Positions 1-7,466 of a stretch of DNA of 64,000 nucleotides are shown here, one piece after another. The stretch's first letter is position 1. The number at the start of each line of letters is the position of its first letter. The position numbers and the translations under genes were made by a program. The notes below the pieces were generated by a model. That model was not told the origin of the DNA and ran no database searches. It saw only the letters and a program-made list of their open reading frames with translations. This DNA comes from CAZRNB01 sp964601355. GTDB taxonomy: Bacteria; Planctomycetota; Phycisphaerae; Sedimentisphaerales; Anaerobacaceae. The DNA lies in contig CAZRNB010000004.1 of the NCBI GenBank assembly GCA_964601355.1, positions 1 to 64,000 of the forward strand, read 5' to 3'.

Positions 1-40
1 GATTTACGAGCTTTCTAACGGGGTTCATCCCGTTATCCTT

Positions 41-128
41 TCCTCGATCCTCGATGCCGGATACTCGATACTCGTCCTTCTCCGGCACGCTCCGCCGTGA
101 CGAGTCGAGAATCGAGCATCGAGAATAC
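41..128. repeat. Quasi-repeat hairpin (CTCGATACTCG dialect)
   Basis: The left arm (41-78) repeats the theme CTCGATCCTCGATGCC with variations. The right arm (99-128) carries the same theme inverted (GAGTCGAGAATCGAGCATC). A GC-rich loop separates them. It lies just downstream of rpsR and could act as its terminator. It belongs to the solo hairpin class described in the findings. Confidence 0.75.
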
Positions 129-131
129 AAC

Positions 132-416
132 CTACGCGGTAAACGGCAATAGCGCCATATACCTGGCTCGCTTAATCGCCTTTTGAGCTTTTCTTTGGCA
201 GCCGGCGCAGTTACCGCTTCGCTTACGCGAGTATATTTTGCCGCGATTAGTCAGGAGCTTGGCCAGGGTGTCCACATCCTTATAGTCGATGTAGGAAATC
301 CTGTTACGGCAAAAACGACATTGCGTCTGCTCCCGCGTGCCGGGTAAGCCAGGTTTTCTCCTGTTATCGTTTCTTCTTTGCATTCTTTCCTTGTTCATTT
401 CCATAAGTCGTTTCAC
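132..416 (-). CDS. rpsR: 30S ribosomal protein S18
   Basis: S18 is a small-subunit ribosomal protein that partners S6 on the platform of the 30S subunit. The 94-residue product has a basic N-terminal tail, then the S18 core with CRFC near residue 33 and CAGC near residue 70. This is the four-cysteine, zinc-binding form of the protein. It ends in the family-typical RARYMALLPF segment. It is the last gene of a minus-strand series rpsF-ssb-rpsR, a widely conserved order. No rplI follows within the window; the sequence runs into a repeat hairpin and then the window edge. Confidence 0.95.
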   Translation of the reverse strand: MKRLMEMNKERMQRRNDNRRKPGLPGTREQTQCRFCRNRISYIDYKDVDTLAKLLTNRGKIYSRKRSGNCAGCQRKAQKAIKRARYMALLPFTA

Positions 417-474
417 CTCATGTAGATTGCGTCATTTTCTCAGGTAATACTAAATATACATTACATATCTCGGA

Positions 475-933
475 CTAAAACGGTATATCATCTGCCGGTG
501 TATCTGCGGCGTTATCCTGTCGGACAGTTGAACCAGGCTCGGCCCCGTAAGAATCGGAGGATTTTCCTGAGCCTTGCTCCCCTAAGGGGGCTGCCGTTTC
601 TCCGGAGCCCGGCAGAAATTGAAAGTTTTCAACTGTCACCCGGTGCCTGCTGCGTTTAGTGCCGTCCTGAGCCGTCCAGCTTTCGAAGGTTAGTCTTCCT
701 TCAATTAATACAGGCCTTCCTTTGGTAAGGTACTTGTTTATATTCTCAGCCTGACGGCCGAACGCCCGGCAGTCCACAAAACACGTCTCCTTGCGTTGAG
801 TGCCGTCCTGGCCCGTCCATTGGCGATTTGTCGCCAGACCGAAATCAACCACGGCGGTCTGGCTGGGCGTATATGAAAGCTGTGGATCGCGAGTCAGATT
901 TCCCATCAGTAAAATTTTATTGAATCCGGCCAT
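475..933 (-). CDS. ssb: Single-stranded DNA-binding protein
   Basis: SSB coats single-stranded DNA during replication, repair and recombination. The OB fold starts with MAGFNKILLMGNLTRDP, which is why I place the start at 933 rather than at an in-frame ATG eight codons upstream. The fold is followed by a Gly/Ser-rich linker and the acidic tip DDIPF, the hallmark tail that binds partner proteins. The length, about 152 residues, is normal. The gene lies between rpsF and rpsR, the standard context, and is likely cotranscribed with both. Confidence 0.95.
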   Translation of the reverse strand: MAGFNKILLMGNLTRDPQLSYTPSQTAVVDFGLATNRQWTGQDGTQRKETCFVDCRAFGRQAENINKYLTKGRPVLIEGRLTFESWTAQDGTKRSRHRVTVENFQFLPGSGETAAPLGEQGSGKSSDSYGAEPGSTVRQDNAADTPADDIPF

Positions 934-983
934 AATTAAACTCCTTGGCGCCTGCAAAAAATTGCAGTAAAAATCCCAATCTC

Positions 984-1083
984 GTCTTACCGCTCCCTTA
1001 CGGTCGTGGCTCTGTTATCAATCGTCCATCATCAATCGTCTCTCGTCCATCATCTTACCGCTCCCTAACGGTCGCGGCCCTGT
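984..1083. repeat. Direct repeat pair around a short quasi-repeat
   Basis: Two near-identical copies of a 31-base unit (984-1014 and 1053-1083; core TTACCGCTCCCTTACGGTCG, TTACCGCTCCCTAACGGTCG in copy two) flank a run of ATCGTCCATCATC variations. The block fills the gap between ssb and rpsF. The arrangement looks like a quasi-repeat tract inserted next to, or inside, a duplicated palindromic element. Confidence 0.7.
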
Positions 1084-1099
1084 TTTCTTTCGAAAATTT

Positions 1100-1674
1100 T
1101 CAATCCGTCTGCCCCATATCCCCGCCGGCATTTTCCTGCTGCTGTTCAATATTCTGTACTGCCTCTTCTGTATTATTTTCCGCCTGCGCCACAGATACAG
1201 CAGCTTTAGAGTCATCTACTACTGTTTGATCTTCGGCATTTAGAATTAAAGCTCGCATGATACTTTCCGTGAGCCGAATGCTTCTTTCTATTTCCCGTAT
1301 TCTGCCGCCGTCAGCTTTGAAGTAACAAAGAACATAAACGCCCTTGTTTTTATGGTTGATCTCATACGCCAGTCTCCTGTCGCTCCATTTCTTCAGCGAA
1401 ACAATCTCAGCCTGAGCTTTTGCAAGAATGTTTTTGATGGTCGCAAGAACTCCATCCCAATCCGATGCCGCCAGAGCTGAATCAACAAGGAACATCGCTT
1501 CGTACAATTTTTTAGCCANNNNNNNNNNNNNNNNNNNNNNNNNNNNNNNNNNNNNNNNNNNNNNNNNNNNNNNNNNNNNNNNNNNNNNNNNNNNNNNNNN
1601 NNNNNNNNNNNNNNNNNNGATGCCGCCAGAGCTGAATCAACAAGGAACATCGCTTCGTACAATTTTTTAGCCAT
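1100..1674 (-). CDS. rpsF: 30S ribosomal protein S6 (interrupted by an assembly gap)
   Basis: S6 binds S18 and 16S rRNA in the small subunit. The S6 core (YEAMFLVDSA at the N-terminus, then WSDRRLAYEINHKNKGVYVLCYF) is followed by an unusually long Gln/Glu-rich acidic tail of about 40 residues. The coding sequence crosses 100 N bases (1519-1618). The 55 bases before the gap are repeated exactly after it. Removing 1519-1673 restores one continuous 139-codon frame starting MAKKLYEAMF, so the gene is almost certainly intact in the organism. Confidence 0.93.
1464..1673. other. 100-N scaffold gap with identical 55-bp ends
   Basis: Bases 1464-1518 and 1619-1673 are identical, with exactly 100 N between them. 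This is the signature of two contigs ending in the same assembly k-mer that were joined with a default gap length. It is not a biological duplication. Confidence 0.9.
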
Positions 1675-1696
1675 TGTCTTCAAAACTAATTACCTC

Positions 1697-1820
1697 CAAA
1701 CAAAAATTAAATATCAAATATTAAAAATCAAAAATACATATCAAAATGCAAAATCTCTTGGTTTTTATCTTTTTGAATTTTGATTTGTCATTTTGCAATT
1801 TTATTTTTGATTTTTGCATT
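1697..1820. repeat. Solo quasi-repeat hairpin (AAAATCAAAATGC dialect)
   Basis: The left arm (1697-1753) is A-rich (CAAATATTAAAAATCAAAAA). The right arm (1760-1820) is its T-rich inverse. Bases 1769-1797 are identical, over 29 positions, to 2798-2826, which include the 5' end of the nearby four-helix-bundle gene. No such gene is present here, so this looks like an arm-only copy of the unit at 2403-2852. Confidence 0.8.
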
Positions 1821-2387
1821 TCACGAATTAAACTTATTCATAGCTTTTTCTACGCCATATTCAATCCAGCAAAAAACAGCCTCCCGTGCTTTTCTGATTG
1901 CCTCATCAAGCAACAATCCCTCCGCTTTACCCGGCTGATCAAGAACGTAATCATAAGGTACCTGACCGCCGTGATGGCCGATACCTATTCGACATCGGGC
2001 AAAGGCATTTGTGCCGAGCTTTTCTATAATATCGGCAAGTCCATTATGTCCGCCCGCTGAGCCTTTAGCTCTGATACGAATTCTGCCCGGGGCAAGAGCC
2101 ATATCGTCGGTTACGACCAGCAGATCGCACAGATGGAGCTTGTAAAAACCCACTGCGGTCGCAACCACCTGGCCGCTGCAGTTCATAAACTTCCACGGCT
2201 TTAATAATATTAACTTTTTACCTGCAAATTCGACCTCTGCAAAACGAGCGCTGAATTTTCTCTTTTTTACCTTCACCCCAAGCTCATCAGCTAAAGAGTC
2301 AATAACCCTAAAGCCGATATTGTGCCGCGTATCAGAATATTCGCTGCCGGGATTACCCAGACCAACAACCATCTTCATCATTTCTGA
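1821..2387 (-). CDS. pth: Peptidyl-tRNA hydrolase
   Basis: Pth releases the peptide from peptidyl-tRNA that drops off ribosomes, recycling the tRNA in the cytoplasm. I chose the start so that the protein begins MVASEMMKMVVGLGNPG or slightly later; the conserved part begins MKMVVGLGNPGSEYSDTRHN. That segment includes the catalytic His of the TRHNIG motif and the substrate-binding Asn. Further family motifs are WKFMNCSG, VTDDMAL and KGSAGGHNGL. It follows rplY and the four-helix-bundle gene on the minus strand, keeping the common prs-ctc-pth order. Confidence 0.95.
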   Translation of the reverse strand, partial: SEMMKMVVGLGNPGSEYSDTRHNIGFRVIDSLADELGVKVKKRKFSARFAEVEFAGKKLILLKPWKFMNCSGQVVATAVGFYKLHLCDLLVVTDDMALAPGRIRIRAKGSAGGHNGLADIIEKLGTNAFARCRIGIGHHGGQVPYDYVLDQPGKAEGLLLDEAIRKAREAVFCWIEYGVEKAMNKFNS

Positions 2388-2402
2388 AGCAACCATCAAC
2401 CT

Positions 2403-2852
2403 CTCAAATCAAAAATCAAAATGCAAAAATCAAAACGACATATCAAATATCAAAATCACTTTCTACCTTTCAATGTCAGGATACTTGAGGCAAAAATGCT
2501 TGATATCTCATTAAGCTCTTTGAGAAACCAGTCAACCTCTTCTTTCTTTGCTCTTTTACTGTCTTTTAGAAGAGCGAACCACAGCTTGCTTTCATTTGCG
2601 GATTTCAAAGAAAAATTGAAATAGTTTATAAAGTCTTTCCTGCTGCTTGCGGCCTGTCCCTCAATATAATTGCCCAAGATGCTAGTTCCGCTGCGTAACA
2701 GTTGGTCGCCTATACGACGTGAAATGTTATCGTCCGGAAGTGTATCAAGAAATTGTACCATCTTCAAAACAAAGCTATATAGCCTTACCTTGAATTCCTT
2801 TTTGAATTTTGATTTGTCATTTTGCATTTTTATTTTTGATATTTGATTTTAT
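2403..2852. mobile_element. Candidate S23 unit A: four-helix-bundle gene between inverted quasi-repeat arms
   Basis: The left arm (2403-2458) reads CAAAATGCAAAAATCAAAAC with variations on the plus strand. The right arm (about 2798-2852) is the same dialect inverted (TTTTGATTTGTCATTTTGCA). The enclosed gene begins inside the right arm. The unit separates rplY from pth, genes normally adjacent. Calling it mobile is inference; no target-site duplication or transposase was seen. Confidence 0.45.
2456..2827 (-). CDS. Four-helix-bundle protein, S23/Avd family
   Basis: The 123-residue product has the family signature RSGTSILGNYIEGQAA (about residues 46-61), followed by SLKSANESKLWFALLKDSKR. The family includes proteins encoded in 23S rRNA intervening sequences and is related to Avd of diversity-generating retroelements. 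Its molecular role here is unknown. The first dozen codons (MQNDKSKFKK) are themselves quasi-repeat sequence shared with the non-coding hairpin at 1697-1820. It sits inside an otherwise conserved housekeeping order, which suggests a later arrival. Confidence 0.88.
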   Translation of the reverse strand: MQNDKSKFKKEFKVRLYSFVLKMVQFLDTLPDDNISRRIGDQLLRSGTSILGNYIEGQAASSRKDFINYFNFSLKSANESKLWFALLKDSKRAKKEEVDWFLKELNEISSIFASSILTLKGRK

Positions 2853-2859
2853 CCAGGCG

Positions 2860-3516
2860 TTACTGACTCTGCTCTTGTGCAGACTCTTCTTTCTTTGCCC
2901 TCTCTGCTTCGCCTATAACTTCCGGAACGACAGGCGTCACGGCTTCGACCTCCTCGGTAGTCTTAACCTCTGTGACCAGGCTGCAGGAGACCATCAGCAT
3001 CGCGGGATCGCTTAAAAGCTTCAGCTCAGCCGGGAGCTGTATGTCATTAGCGTGTATGGTGTCACCTACCTTCATATCTTTCACGGAAACCACGATGGAT
3101 TCCGGAATGTCGGTTACCTGACATTCAACTTCGAGATGGTCCTTATGCTGTGTAATAACACCGCCTTCCTCGGCGCCTTTGGCGGTGCCTTTAATCACAA
3201 TAGGAACCGTCACTGTAATCCTTTCGGTTATATCAACCCTCATCAGGTCTGCATGAATAACATCTTTGCCAAAATAGTCGTATTGGAGATCTTTGACAAT
3301 CACCTTTTGCGACTTTTTATCAATCCGCACGTCCATGAGCCTCTGCCCATGATGCAATTGCTCGACAAAGTCATGCGCATCTAAAGTGATAGCGACTGGT
3401 TCCTGTTTATGGCCGTATATAATAGCTGGGAGGCGGCCTTGTTTGCGCAGCTTGGCCGATGTGCTCGAGCCAGTCTGCTGACGTATTTCCGCTTTCAATT
3501 GTACTGTTTTTTCCAT
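2860..3516 (-). CDS. rplY: 50S ribosomal protein L25 / general stress protein Ctc
   Basis: L25/Ctc binds 5S rRNA in the large subunit. The start at 3516 gives MEKTVQLKAEIRQQTGSSTS and a 218-residue two-domain Ctc-type protein; the frame is open further upstream, but that part overlaps prs and does not look like L25. Residues 1-95 form the RNA-binding domain (LRKQGRLPAIIYGHKQEP). The beta domain follows, with an acidic Glu-rich tail. It lies 25 bases downstream of prs, a common pairing in many bacteria. Confidence 0.93.
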   Translation of the reverse strand: MEKTVQLKAEIRQQTGSSTSAKLRKQGRLPAIIYGHKQEPVAITLDAHDFVEQLHHGQRLMDVRIDKKSQKVIVKDLQYDYFGKDVIHADLMRVDITERITVTVPIVIKGTAKGAEEGGVITQHKDHLEVECQVTDIPESIVVSVKDMKVGDTIHANDIQLPAELKLLSDPAMLMVSCSLVTEVKTTEEVEAVTPVVPEVIGEAERAKKEESAQEQSQ

Positions 3517-3541
3517 AACTATCTCACTTCGACTACTAAAC

Positions 3542-4510
3542 CTATGCTTTCTTGTCTGATTCCTTAAACATTTCACTAACAGATTCGTTTCTGTGAATCC
3601 TCCGTATTGCCTCGCCCAACATATCTGCCACACTGAGAACCTTAATGAAGCCGAATTCTTTTGCTTCTTCGGTAAGCGGTATGGTATCGGTGACAATGAC
3701 CTCATCGATCGGAGCTTTTTGCATCTGTTCGAGGGCCTCTGACGCAAAAACACCATGCGTAGCACCGACATACACTTTGTCGGCCCCACGTTCCTTAACC
3801 AGCTTGGCGGCTCCGCACACCGTTCCTGCGGTAGCTATAATGTCATCGCACATCAGGACGTTTCTGCCTTTCACCTTGCCTATTATCTCGTAAGCCTTGA
3901 CTTCACTGCCGCTGATGCGTCTTTTATGCACTATCGCAAGATCTCCACTCAAATCCGAGGCGTATTTCGATGCAATCTTGATATTGCCCACGTCCGGCGA
4001 AACAACCGTTAGATTGCCGATATTTTTGTCCTTGAAATACCTGCTTAATACCAGCTCGCCGGTCAGATGATCAACCGGAATGTCGAAAAAGCCCTGCAAT
4101 TGCTGAGCGTGCAGGTCTATCGCCAGGACTCTATTGGCGCCGGCGACGGTAATAAGATTCGCGACTAATTTTGCGGTAATAGGCACACGGCCTTCATCTT
4201 TTCTGTCCTGCCGAGCGTAGCCGAAATACGGAACAACTGCGGTAACGCGTCTGGCACTGGCCCTTTTTAAGCAGTCTAAATAGATCAAAAGCTCTACCAA
4301 ATGCTCATCAACGGGTCTGCACGTTGATTGCAGGACAAAACAATCCATGCCGCGAACATCATCCTCCACTCGGATGTGCTTTTCTCCGTCCGGGAAGACG
4401 CTGATCTCGGCGCTACCCAGCGAAATCTTCAAATATTTACACACCGCTTTAGCCAAATCCGGGTTGCTGCCGCCGGCAAAAACCTTAATACTATCGTCGT
4501 TATTAAACAT
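3542..4510 (-). CDS. prs: Ribose-phosphate pyrophosphokinase (PRPP synthase)
   Basis: The enzyme makes PRPP from ribose 5-phosphate and ATP for nucleotide, His and Trp synthesis. The 322-residue length is normal. Visible motifs are FPDGEKHIRVEDDVRG, the ATP-site YFGYARQDRK, the metal-binding SPDVGNIKIA region, and VLMCDDIIATAGT, which is the PRPP-binding loop. It starts two bases from the glmU stop, so glmU-prs-rplY are probably cotranscribed. Confidence 0.97.
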   Translation of the reverse strand: MFNNDDSIKVFAGGSNPDLAKAVCKYLKISLGSAEISVFPDGEKHIRVEDDVRGMDCFVLQSTCRPVDEHLVELLIYLDCLKRASARRVTAVVPYFGYARQDRKDEGRVPITAKLVANLITVAGANRVLAIDLHAQQLQGFFDIPVDHLTGELVLSRYFKDKNIGNLTVVSPDVGNIKIASKYASDLSGDLAIVHKRRISGSEVKAYEIIGKVKGRNVLMCDDIIATAGTVCGAAKLVKERGADKVYVGATHGVFASEALEQMQKAPIDEVIVTDTIPLTEEAKEFGFIKVLSVADMLGEAIRRIHRNESVSEMFKESDKKA

Positions 4511-4512
4511 CC

Positions 4513-5742
4513 TTATTTTTCCTTCCGCGGTAATTGTGCCACATTATCCTGAGTCACTATCGTCCCGGCATTTACCTCTGTGCCGTCCTTTAATACCAGC
4601 GGCGCGACAAGTACTGCACCTGAGCCGATGTAGCAGTTGTCGCCGATATCCGTCCGGTTCACATTATGGCCGTCATAGTTGGCCGTTATAGAGCCGGCTC
4701 CAACGTTGACATTCCGTCCTACGTTGGCATCGCCGATAAAACTGTGATGCCGGACTCGAACGCCCTCAGCCATAATTGAATTCTTTACCTCCGTAAAAAC
4801 TCCCAGCACAACATCATTTTCGAGGACCGTGCCGGGCCTTAAATATGCAAAGGGCCCAATTCGGCAGGACTTGCCGATTTTAACATCGCCGTGAATATAC
4901 GTGAATGGCTCAATCACCGTATCCTGTCCGATCTTTGCCTTTGCATCAATCCAGGTATTTTCAGGGTCAACAATGGTTACGCCGTGGTCCATCAGCTCCT
5001 GCTGGATGCGCTTTTGCATAATTTTGCTTGCCACGCTAAGCTGTGCCCTGCTATTGACGCTGACGGCCTCTTCCGGACGTACGGCAGTGACCGCTACCAC
5101 CTTATGACCGGTCGCAATTATACGCGACACCGCATCCGTCAGATAGTATTCTTTCTTGACGTTATCAGGCTTAACTTGCTCGACAGCCCTAAAAAGGACC
5201 TGGTTATTGAACAAATAATAGCTCGGATTAATCTCGTTAATAGCCAACTGTTCTCTGTTGCAATCAACGTCTTCCACGATGCCTTGTATATTTCCATATC
5301 TATCCCGAACTATGCGTCCATAGCCGGTTGGGTCTTCGAGGACTGCGGTAGCCAATGTCGCTGCGGCTTGCTCCATCTGGTGCTTGCCGATAAGTGTGCC
5401 AAGCGTATCGGCCCTGACCAGCGGCCCATCGCCGCAAAGAACAAGCGTTTCACCTTCAAAATCTTTTAGATAATCCTTGCAGCACATAACGGCATGAGCG
5501 GTTCCCAATCGCTCATCCTGCCTGACCCAGGCGATATCATTTGCGTCGGCAAATTGCTGACTGACCTGCTCTGCTCCAAAGCCGACGACGACATACATCC
5601 TGGCTACGCCGACCTCGCGGCAGGCATCAAGCACATAAGCCAACATAGGTCGTCCGCATACCTCGTGCAGCACCTTCGGAAGCTGCGTATTCATCCTGCT
5701 GCTGACGCCGGCAGCCAATATTATTGCCACTCTTTCAGCCAC
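4513..5742 (-). CDS. glmU: UDP-GlcNAc pyrophosphorylase / GlcN-1-P acetyltransferase (short form)
   Basis: GlmU makes UDP-N-acetylglucosamine for peptidoglycan and lipopolysaccharide. The uridyltransferase domain (about residues 1-230) begins ILAAGVSSRMNTQLPKVLHE and has LCGDGPLV. The left-handed beta-helix follows, with RHHSFIGDANVG (the His aligning with the acetyltransferase base) and GSITANYDG. At 409 residues it lacks the last 40-50 residues of typical GlmU, which shape the acetyl-CoA site in the trimer. Acetyltransferase activity is therefore probable but not certain. Confidence 0.88.
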   Translation of the reverse strand: MAERVAIILAAGVSSRMNTQLPKVLHEVCGRPMLAYVLDACREVGVARMYVVVGFGAEQVSQQFADANDIAWVRQDERLGTAHAVMCCKDYLKDFEGETLVLCGDGPLVRADTLGTLIGKHQMEQAAATLATAVLEDPTGYGRIVRDRYGNIQGIVEDVDCNREQLAINEINPSYYLFNNQVLFRAVEQVKPDNVKKEYYLTDAVSRIIATGHKVVAVTAVRPEEAVSVNSRAQLSVASKIMQKRIQQELMDHGVTIVDPENTWIDAKAKIGQDTVIEPFTYIHGDVKIGKSCRIGPFAYLRPGTVLENDVVLGVFTEVKNSIMAEGVRVRHHSFIGDANVGRNVNVGAGSITANYDGHNVNRTDIGDNCYIGSGAVLVAPLVLKDGTEVNAGTIVTQDNVAQLPRKEK

Positions 5743-5793
5743 TTAGTTTTTGCCATTTTTGCATTTTACATTTTGATTTTTAATTTTCTTCAG

Positions 5794-5865
5794 CTACCCG
5801 GCCAGGACTCGAACCTGGAATAGGAGGACCAAAACCTCCTGTGTTGCCAATTACACCACCGGGTA
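5794..5865 (-). tRNA. tRNA-Gln(TTG)
   Basis: Read on the minus strand it folds as a 72-base cloverleaf. The acceptor stem is TACCCGG/CCGGGTA with discriminator G. The anticodon stem GGAGG/CCTCC closes loop TTTTGGT, giving anticodon TTG. The T arm contains GGTTCGAGTCC. The 3' CCA is not encoded. It lies just upstream of glmU. Confidence 0.93.
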
Positions 5866-5869
5866 ATAA

Positions 5870-6121
5870 GAAACTGAAAAATTAAAACTAAAAGTGTAAA
5901 ACTAAAATGTAAATCCAAAATTTTGACTTTTACGCTTTAAGTTTTCAGCTAAATTGTCACGGTGATCCTTCTGAAGCTGGACCCGGATAGGCCCTGTCGG
6001 AGGCTTGAGTCAGCCATGCCGTGATTCTGCCGACCCCTAAGGAAACTGAAAACTGAAAGCTAAAAATGAAAAACTATTAACTTCCAAAGTTTTACATTTT
6101 AAACTTTACGTTTTACGCTTC
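5870..6121. repeat. Two A/T quasi-palindromes flanking a GC-rich island
   Basis: Each of 5870-5954 and 6043-6121 starts with an A-rich theme (AACTGAAAA, CTAAAA) and ends with its T-rich inverse (GTTTTCAGC, TTTTACGC). Between them, 5951-6042 is GC-rich with several short self-complementary segments (CACGG/CCGTG, GGCT/AGCC). This stretch fills the gap between tRNA-Gln and rlmN and carries no gene that I can support. The island could be a small RNA, but I could not match it to SRP or 6S RNA. Confidence 0.55.
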
Positions 6122-6209
6122 CTTTCGGCCCCGTGCGACAGAGCTTCTTTATAATTTCAGAAATATATCCAATTTATGCCAACAAATCAACAAATTTTTT
6201 TCTTTTTTA

Positions 6210-6233
6210 TTTAGTCCCACATTTTACGTGGGG
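6210..6233. repeat. CCCCACGTAA palindrome at the rlmN stop
   Basis: TTTAGTCCCAC...ACGTGGGG spans the end of rlmN. On the minus strand the last codons are followed by the element, whose TAA is the stop codon. It is one of seven such gene ends in the window. Confidence 0.7.
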
Positions 6234-7303
6234 AACAAAAGGTCAACTCCGAGTTGGCCACAGGCGGCTTTAATATCTCGGCCCATCCGAAAGCGAACCG
6301 TTGTCTCAATGCCAGCCCGCTCTAAAACCATCGAAAATTGCCTGATGCGGGCGCTGCCGCTTCCGACAAACCTGCATCCAGAATGCGGATTATGCTCAAT
6401 AAGATTCACATTATACATTAAACCGGCGAGCAGCTTAATCAGCATACGGGCGTGCTCAGCCGAATCATTCAGTCCCTTCATCAAAACATACTCAAATGTG
6501 ACTCGCTGGCGGGTCTTCTGCTGATAAAACCGCAATGCCTTGAGCAGTTCAGCTATTGGATACTTGGCATTTATCGGCATCAACTGCGTCCGCAGGCTAT
6601 CGGTGGGGGCATTCAGTGACACCGCCAGCCGGGGGTAAATATCCTCATTAGCCAATTTTTTAATCGCCGGCTCAATGCCGCAGGTGCTTATGGCAAGATG
6701 CCTGATGCCGATATTTTTGCCCGCCGGGTGATTTAATATCCTAACCGATTTAATTACCGCATTATAATTCAGCAGCGGCTCACCCATTCCCATATACACG
6801 ACATTCGTAATTCGTCCTGCGTCGCGCGTATTGCGTATTGCGTAGTTTGCTCGCGCGACGCACGACGCATCACGCACGACGATATTTACCTGATCAACAA
6901 TTTCGGCTGCTGATAAGTTCCTGCAGAAACCCAGCTTTGCGGTGGCACAAAATGCGCAGCCCATTGAGCAGCCCACCTGGGTCGAAACGCAAAGCGTTTT
7001 TCGGTGATCGTCTGAAAGAAGCACTGTTTCGATTTTGCTGCCGTCACTGAGCAAGAATACGTACTTGGCCGTGCCATCTTTGTCGGCGAGCTTTTTCTGG
7101 ATGGTAAGCTGAGAGATGTAGTAGCCCTGCTCAGCTAATTGGCTCCGAAAGGCCTTGCTCAAAGATGTAATTTGCGAAATCTCCGTAGCTCCTTCAACGT
7201 GGACGAAATGAAAGATGTACTTTGCGAGGTATTTTTTCTGGCCCATCTCGACCACTAACTGATCAATCTCGCTTAGTGTTTTATCTTTAAGGTCTTTGCT
7301 CAT
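6224..7303 (-). CDS. rlmN: 23S rRNA (adenine2503-C2)-methyltransferase, radical SAM
   Basis: RlmN methylates A2503 of 23S rRNA and A37 of some tRNAs. The radical-SAM cluster motif is C112, C116, C119 (CSMGCAFC). MGMGEPLLNY and the C-terminal catalytic-Cys region are present, and the length is 359. Residues 142-164 are encoded by a GCGTATTGCGTATTGCGTAG-type quasi-palindrome that sits in frame just before GRITNVVYMGMGEP, where the family has a variable loop. The stop codon TAA lies inside a CCCCACGTAA hairpin element. Both oddities suggest repeat insertion without loss of the gene. Confidence 0.95.
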   Translation of the reverse strand: MSKDLKDKTLSEIDQLVVEMGQKKYLAKYIFHFVHVEGATEISQITSLSKAFRSQLAEQGYYISQLTIQKKLADKDGTAKYVFLLSDGSKIETVLLSDDHRKTLCVSTQVGCSMGCAFCATAKLGFCRNLSAAEIVDQVNIVVRDASCVARANYAIRNTRDAGRITNVVYMGMGEPLLNYNAVIKSVRILNHPAGKNIGIRHLAISTCGIEPAIKKLANEDIYPRLAVSLNAPTDSLRTQLMPINAKYPIAELLKALRFYQQKTRQRVTFEYVLMKGLNDSAEHARMLIKLLAGLMYNVNLIEHNPHSGCRFVGSGSARIRQFSMVLERAGIETTVRFRMGRDIKAACGQLGVDLLFPT

Positions 7304-7348
7304 ACAATGAAAGTGTACCAGAAAAAACCTTGACGTGAAATGTGAAAA

Positions 7349-7434
7349 ACCCCCCGGTAAAACCGGGGGCTAAATACAATAAATATTTAGCCCCACGCCT
7401 GTCCGCCGTATTTTTGGCGGATTTCACGTGGGGT
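7349..7434. repeat. GGCTAAATA hairpin pair between rlmN and ftsK
   Basis: Two adjacent palindromes, CCCCCGGTAAAACCGGGGG-CTAAATA and TATTTAGCCCCACG...CGTGGGG, have the core GGGGCTAAATA/TATTTAGCCCC between them. A further small palindrome, TCCGCC...GGCGGA, sits inside the second stem. The block may serve as a terminator for ftsK on the minus strand. Confidence 0.75.
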
Positions 7435-7466
7435 CATTTTTTGACAACATGATGGATTATATTTGC

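Noticed and set aside
41..128. CRISPR array
   Set aside because: The units are degenerate and inverted, without regular unique spacers; no cas genes.
945..1229. Open frame opposite rpsF and across repeats
   Set aside because: It is a shadow of rpsF and repeat DNA, with no family resemblance.
1464..1673. 55-bp direct repeat
   Set aside because: Exact k-mer length and the 100-N spacer mark an assembly join, not a biological repeat.
5951..6042. SRP (4.5S) RNA
   Set aside because: The GGAA tetraloop flanked by the conserved AGCAGCC segment is absent on both strands.
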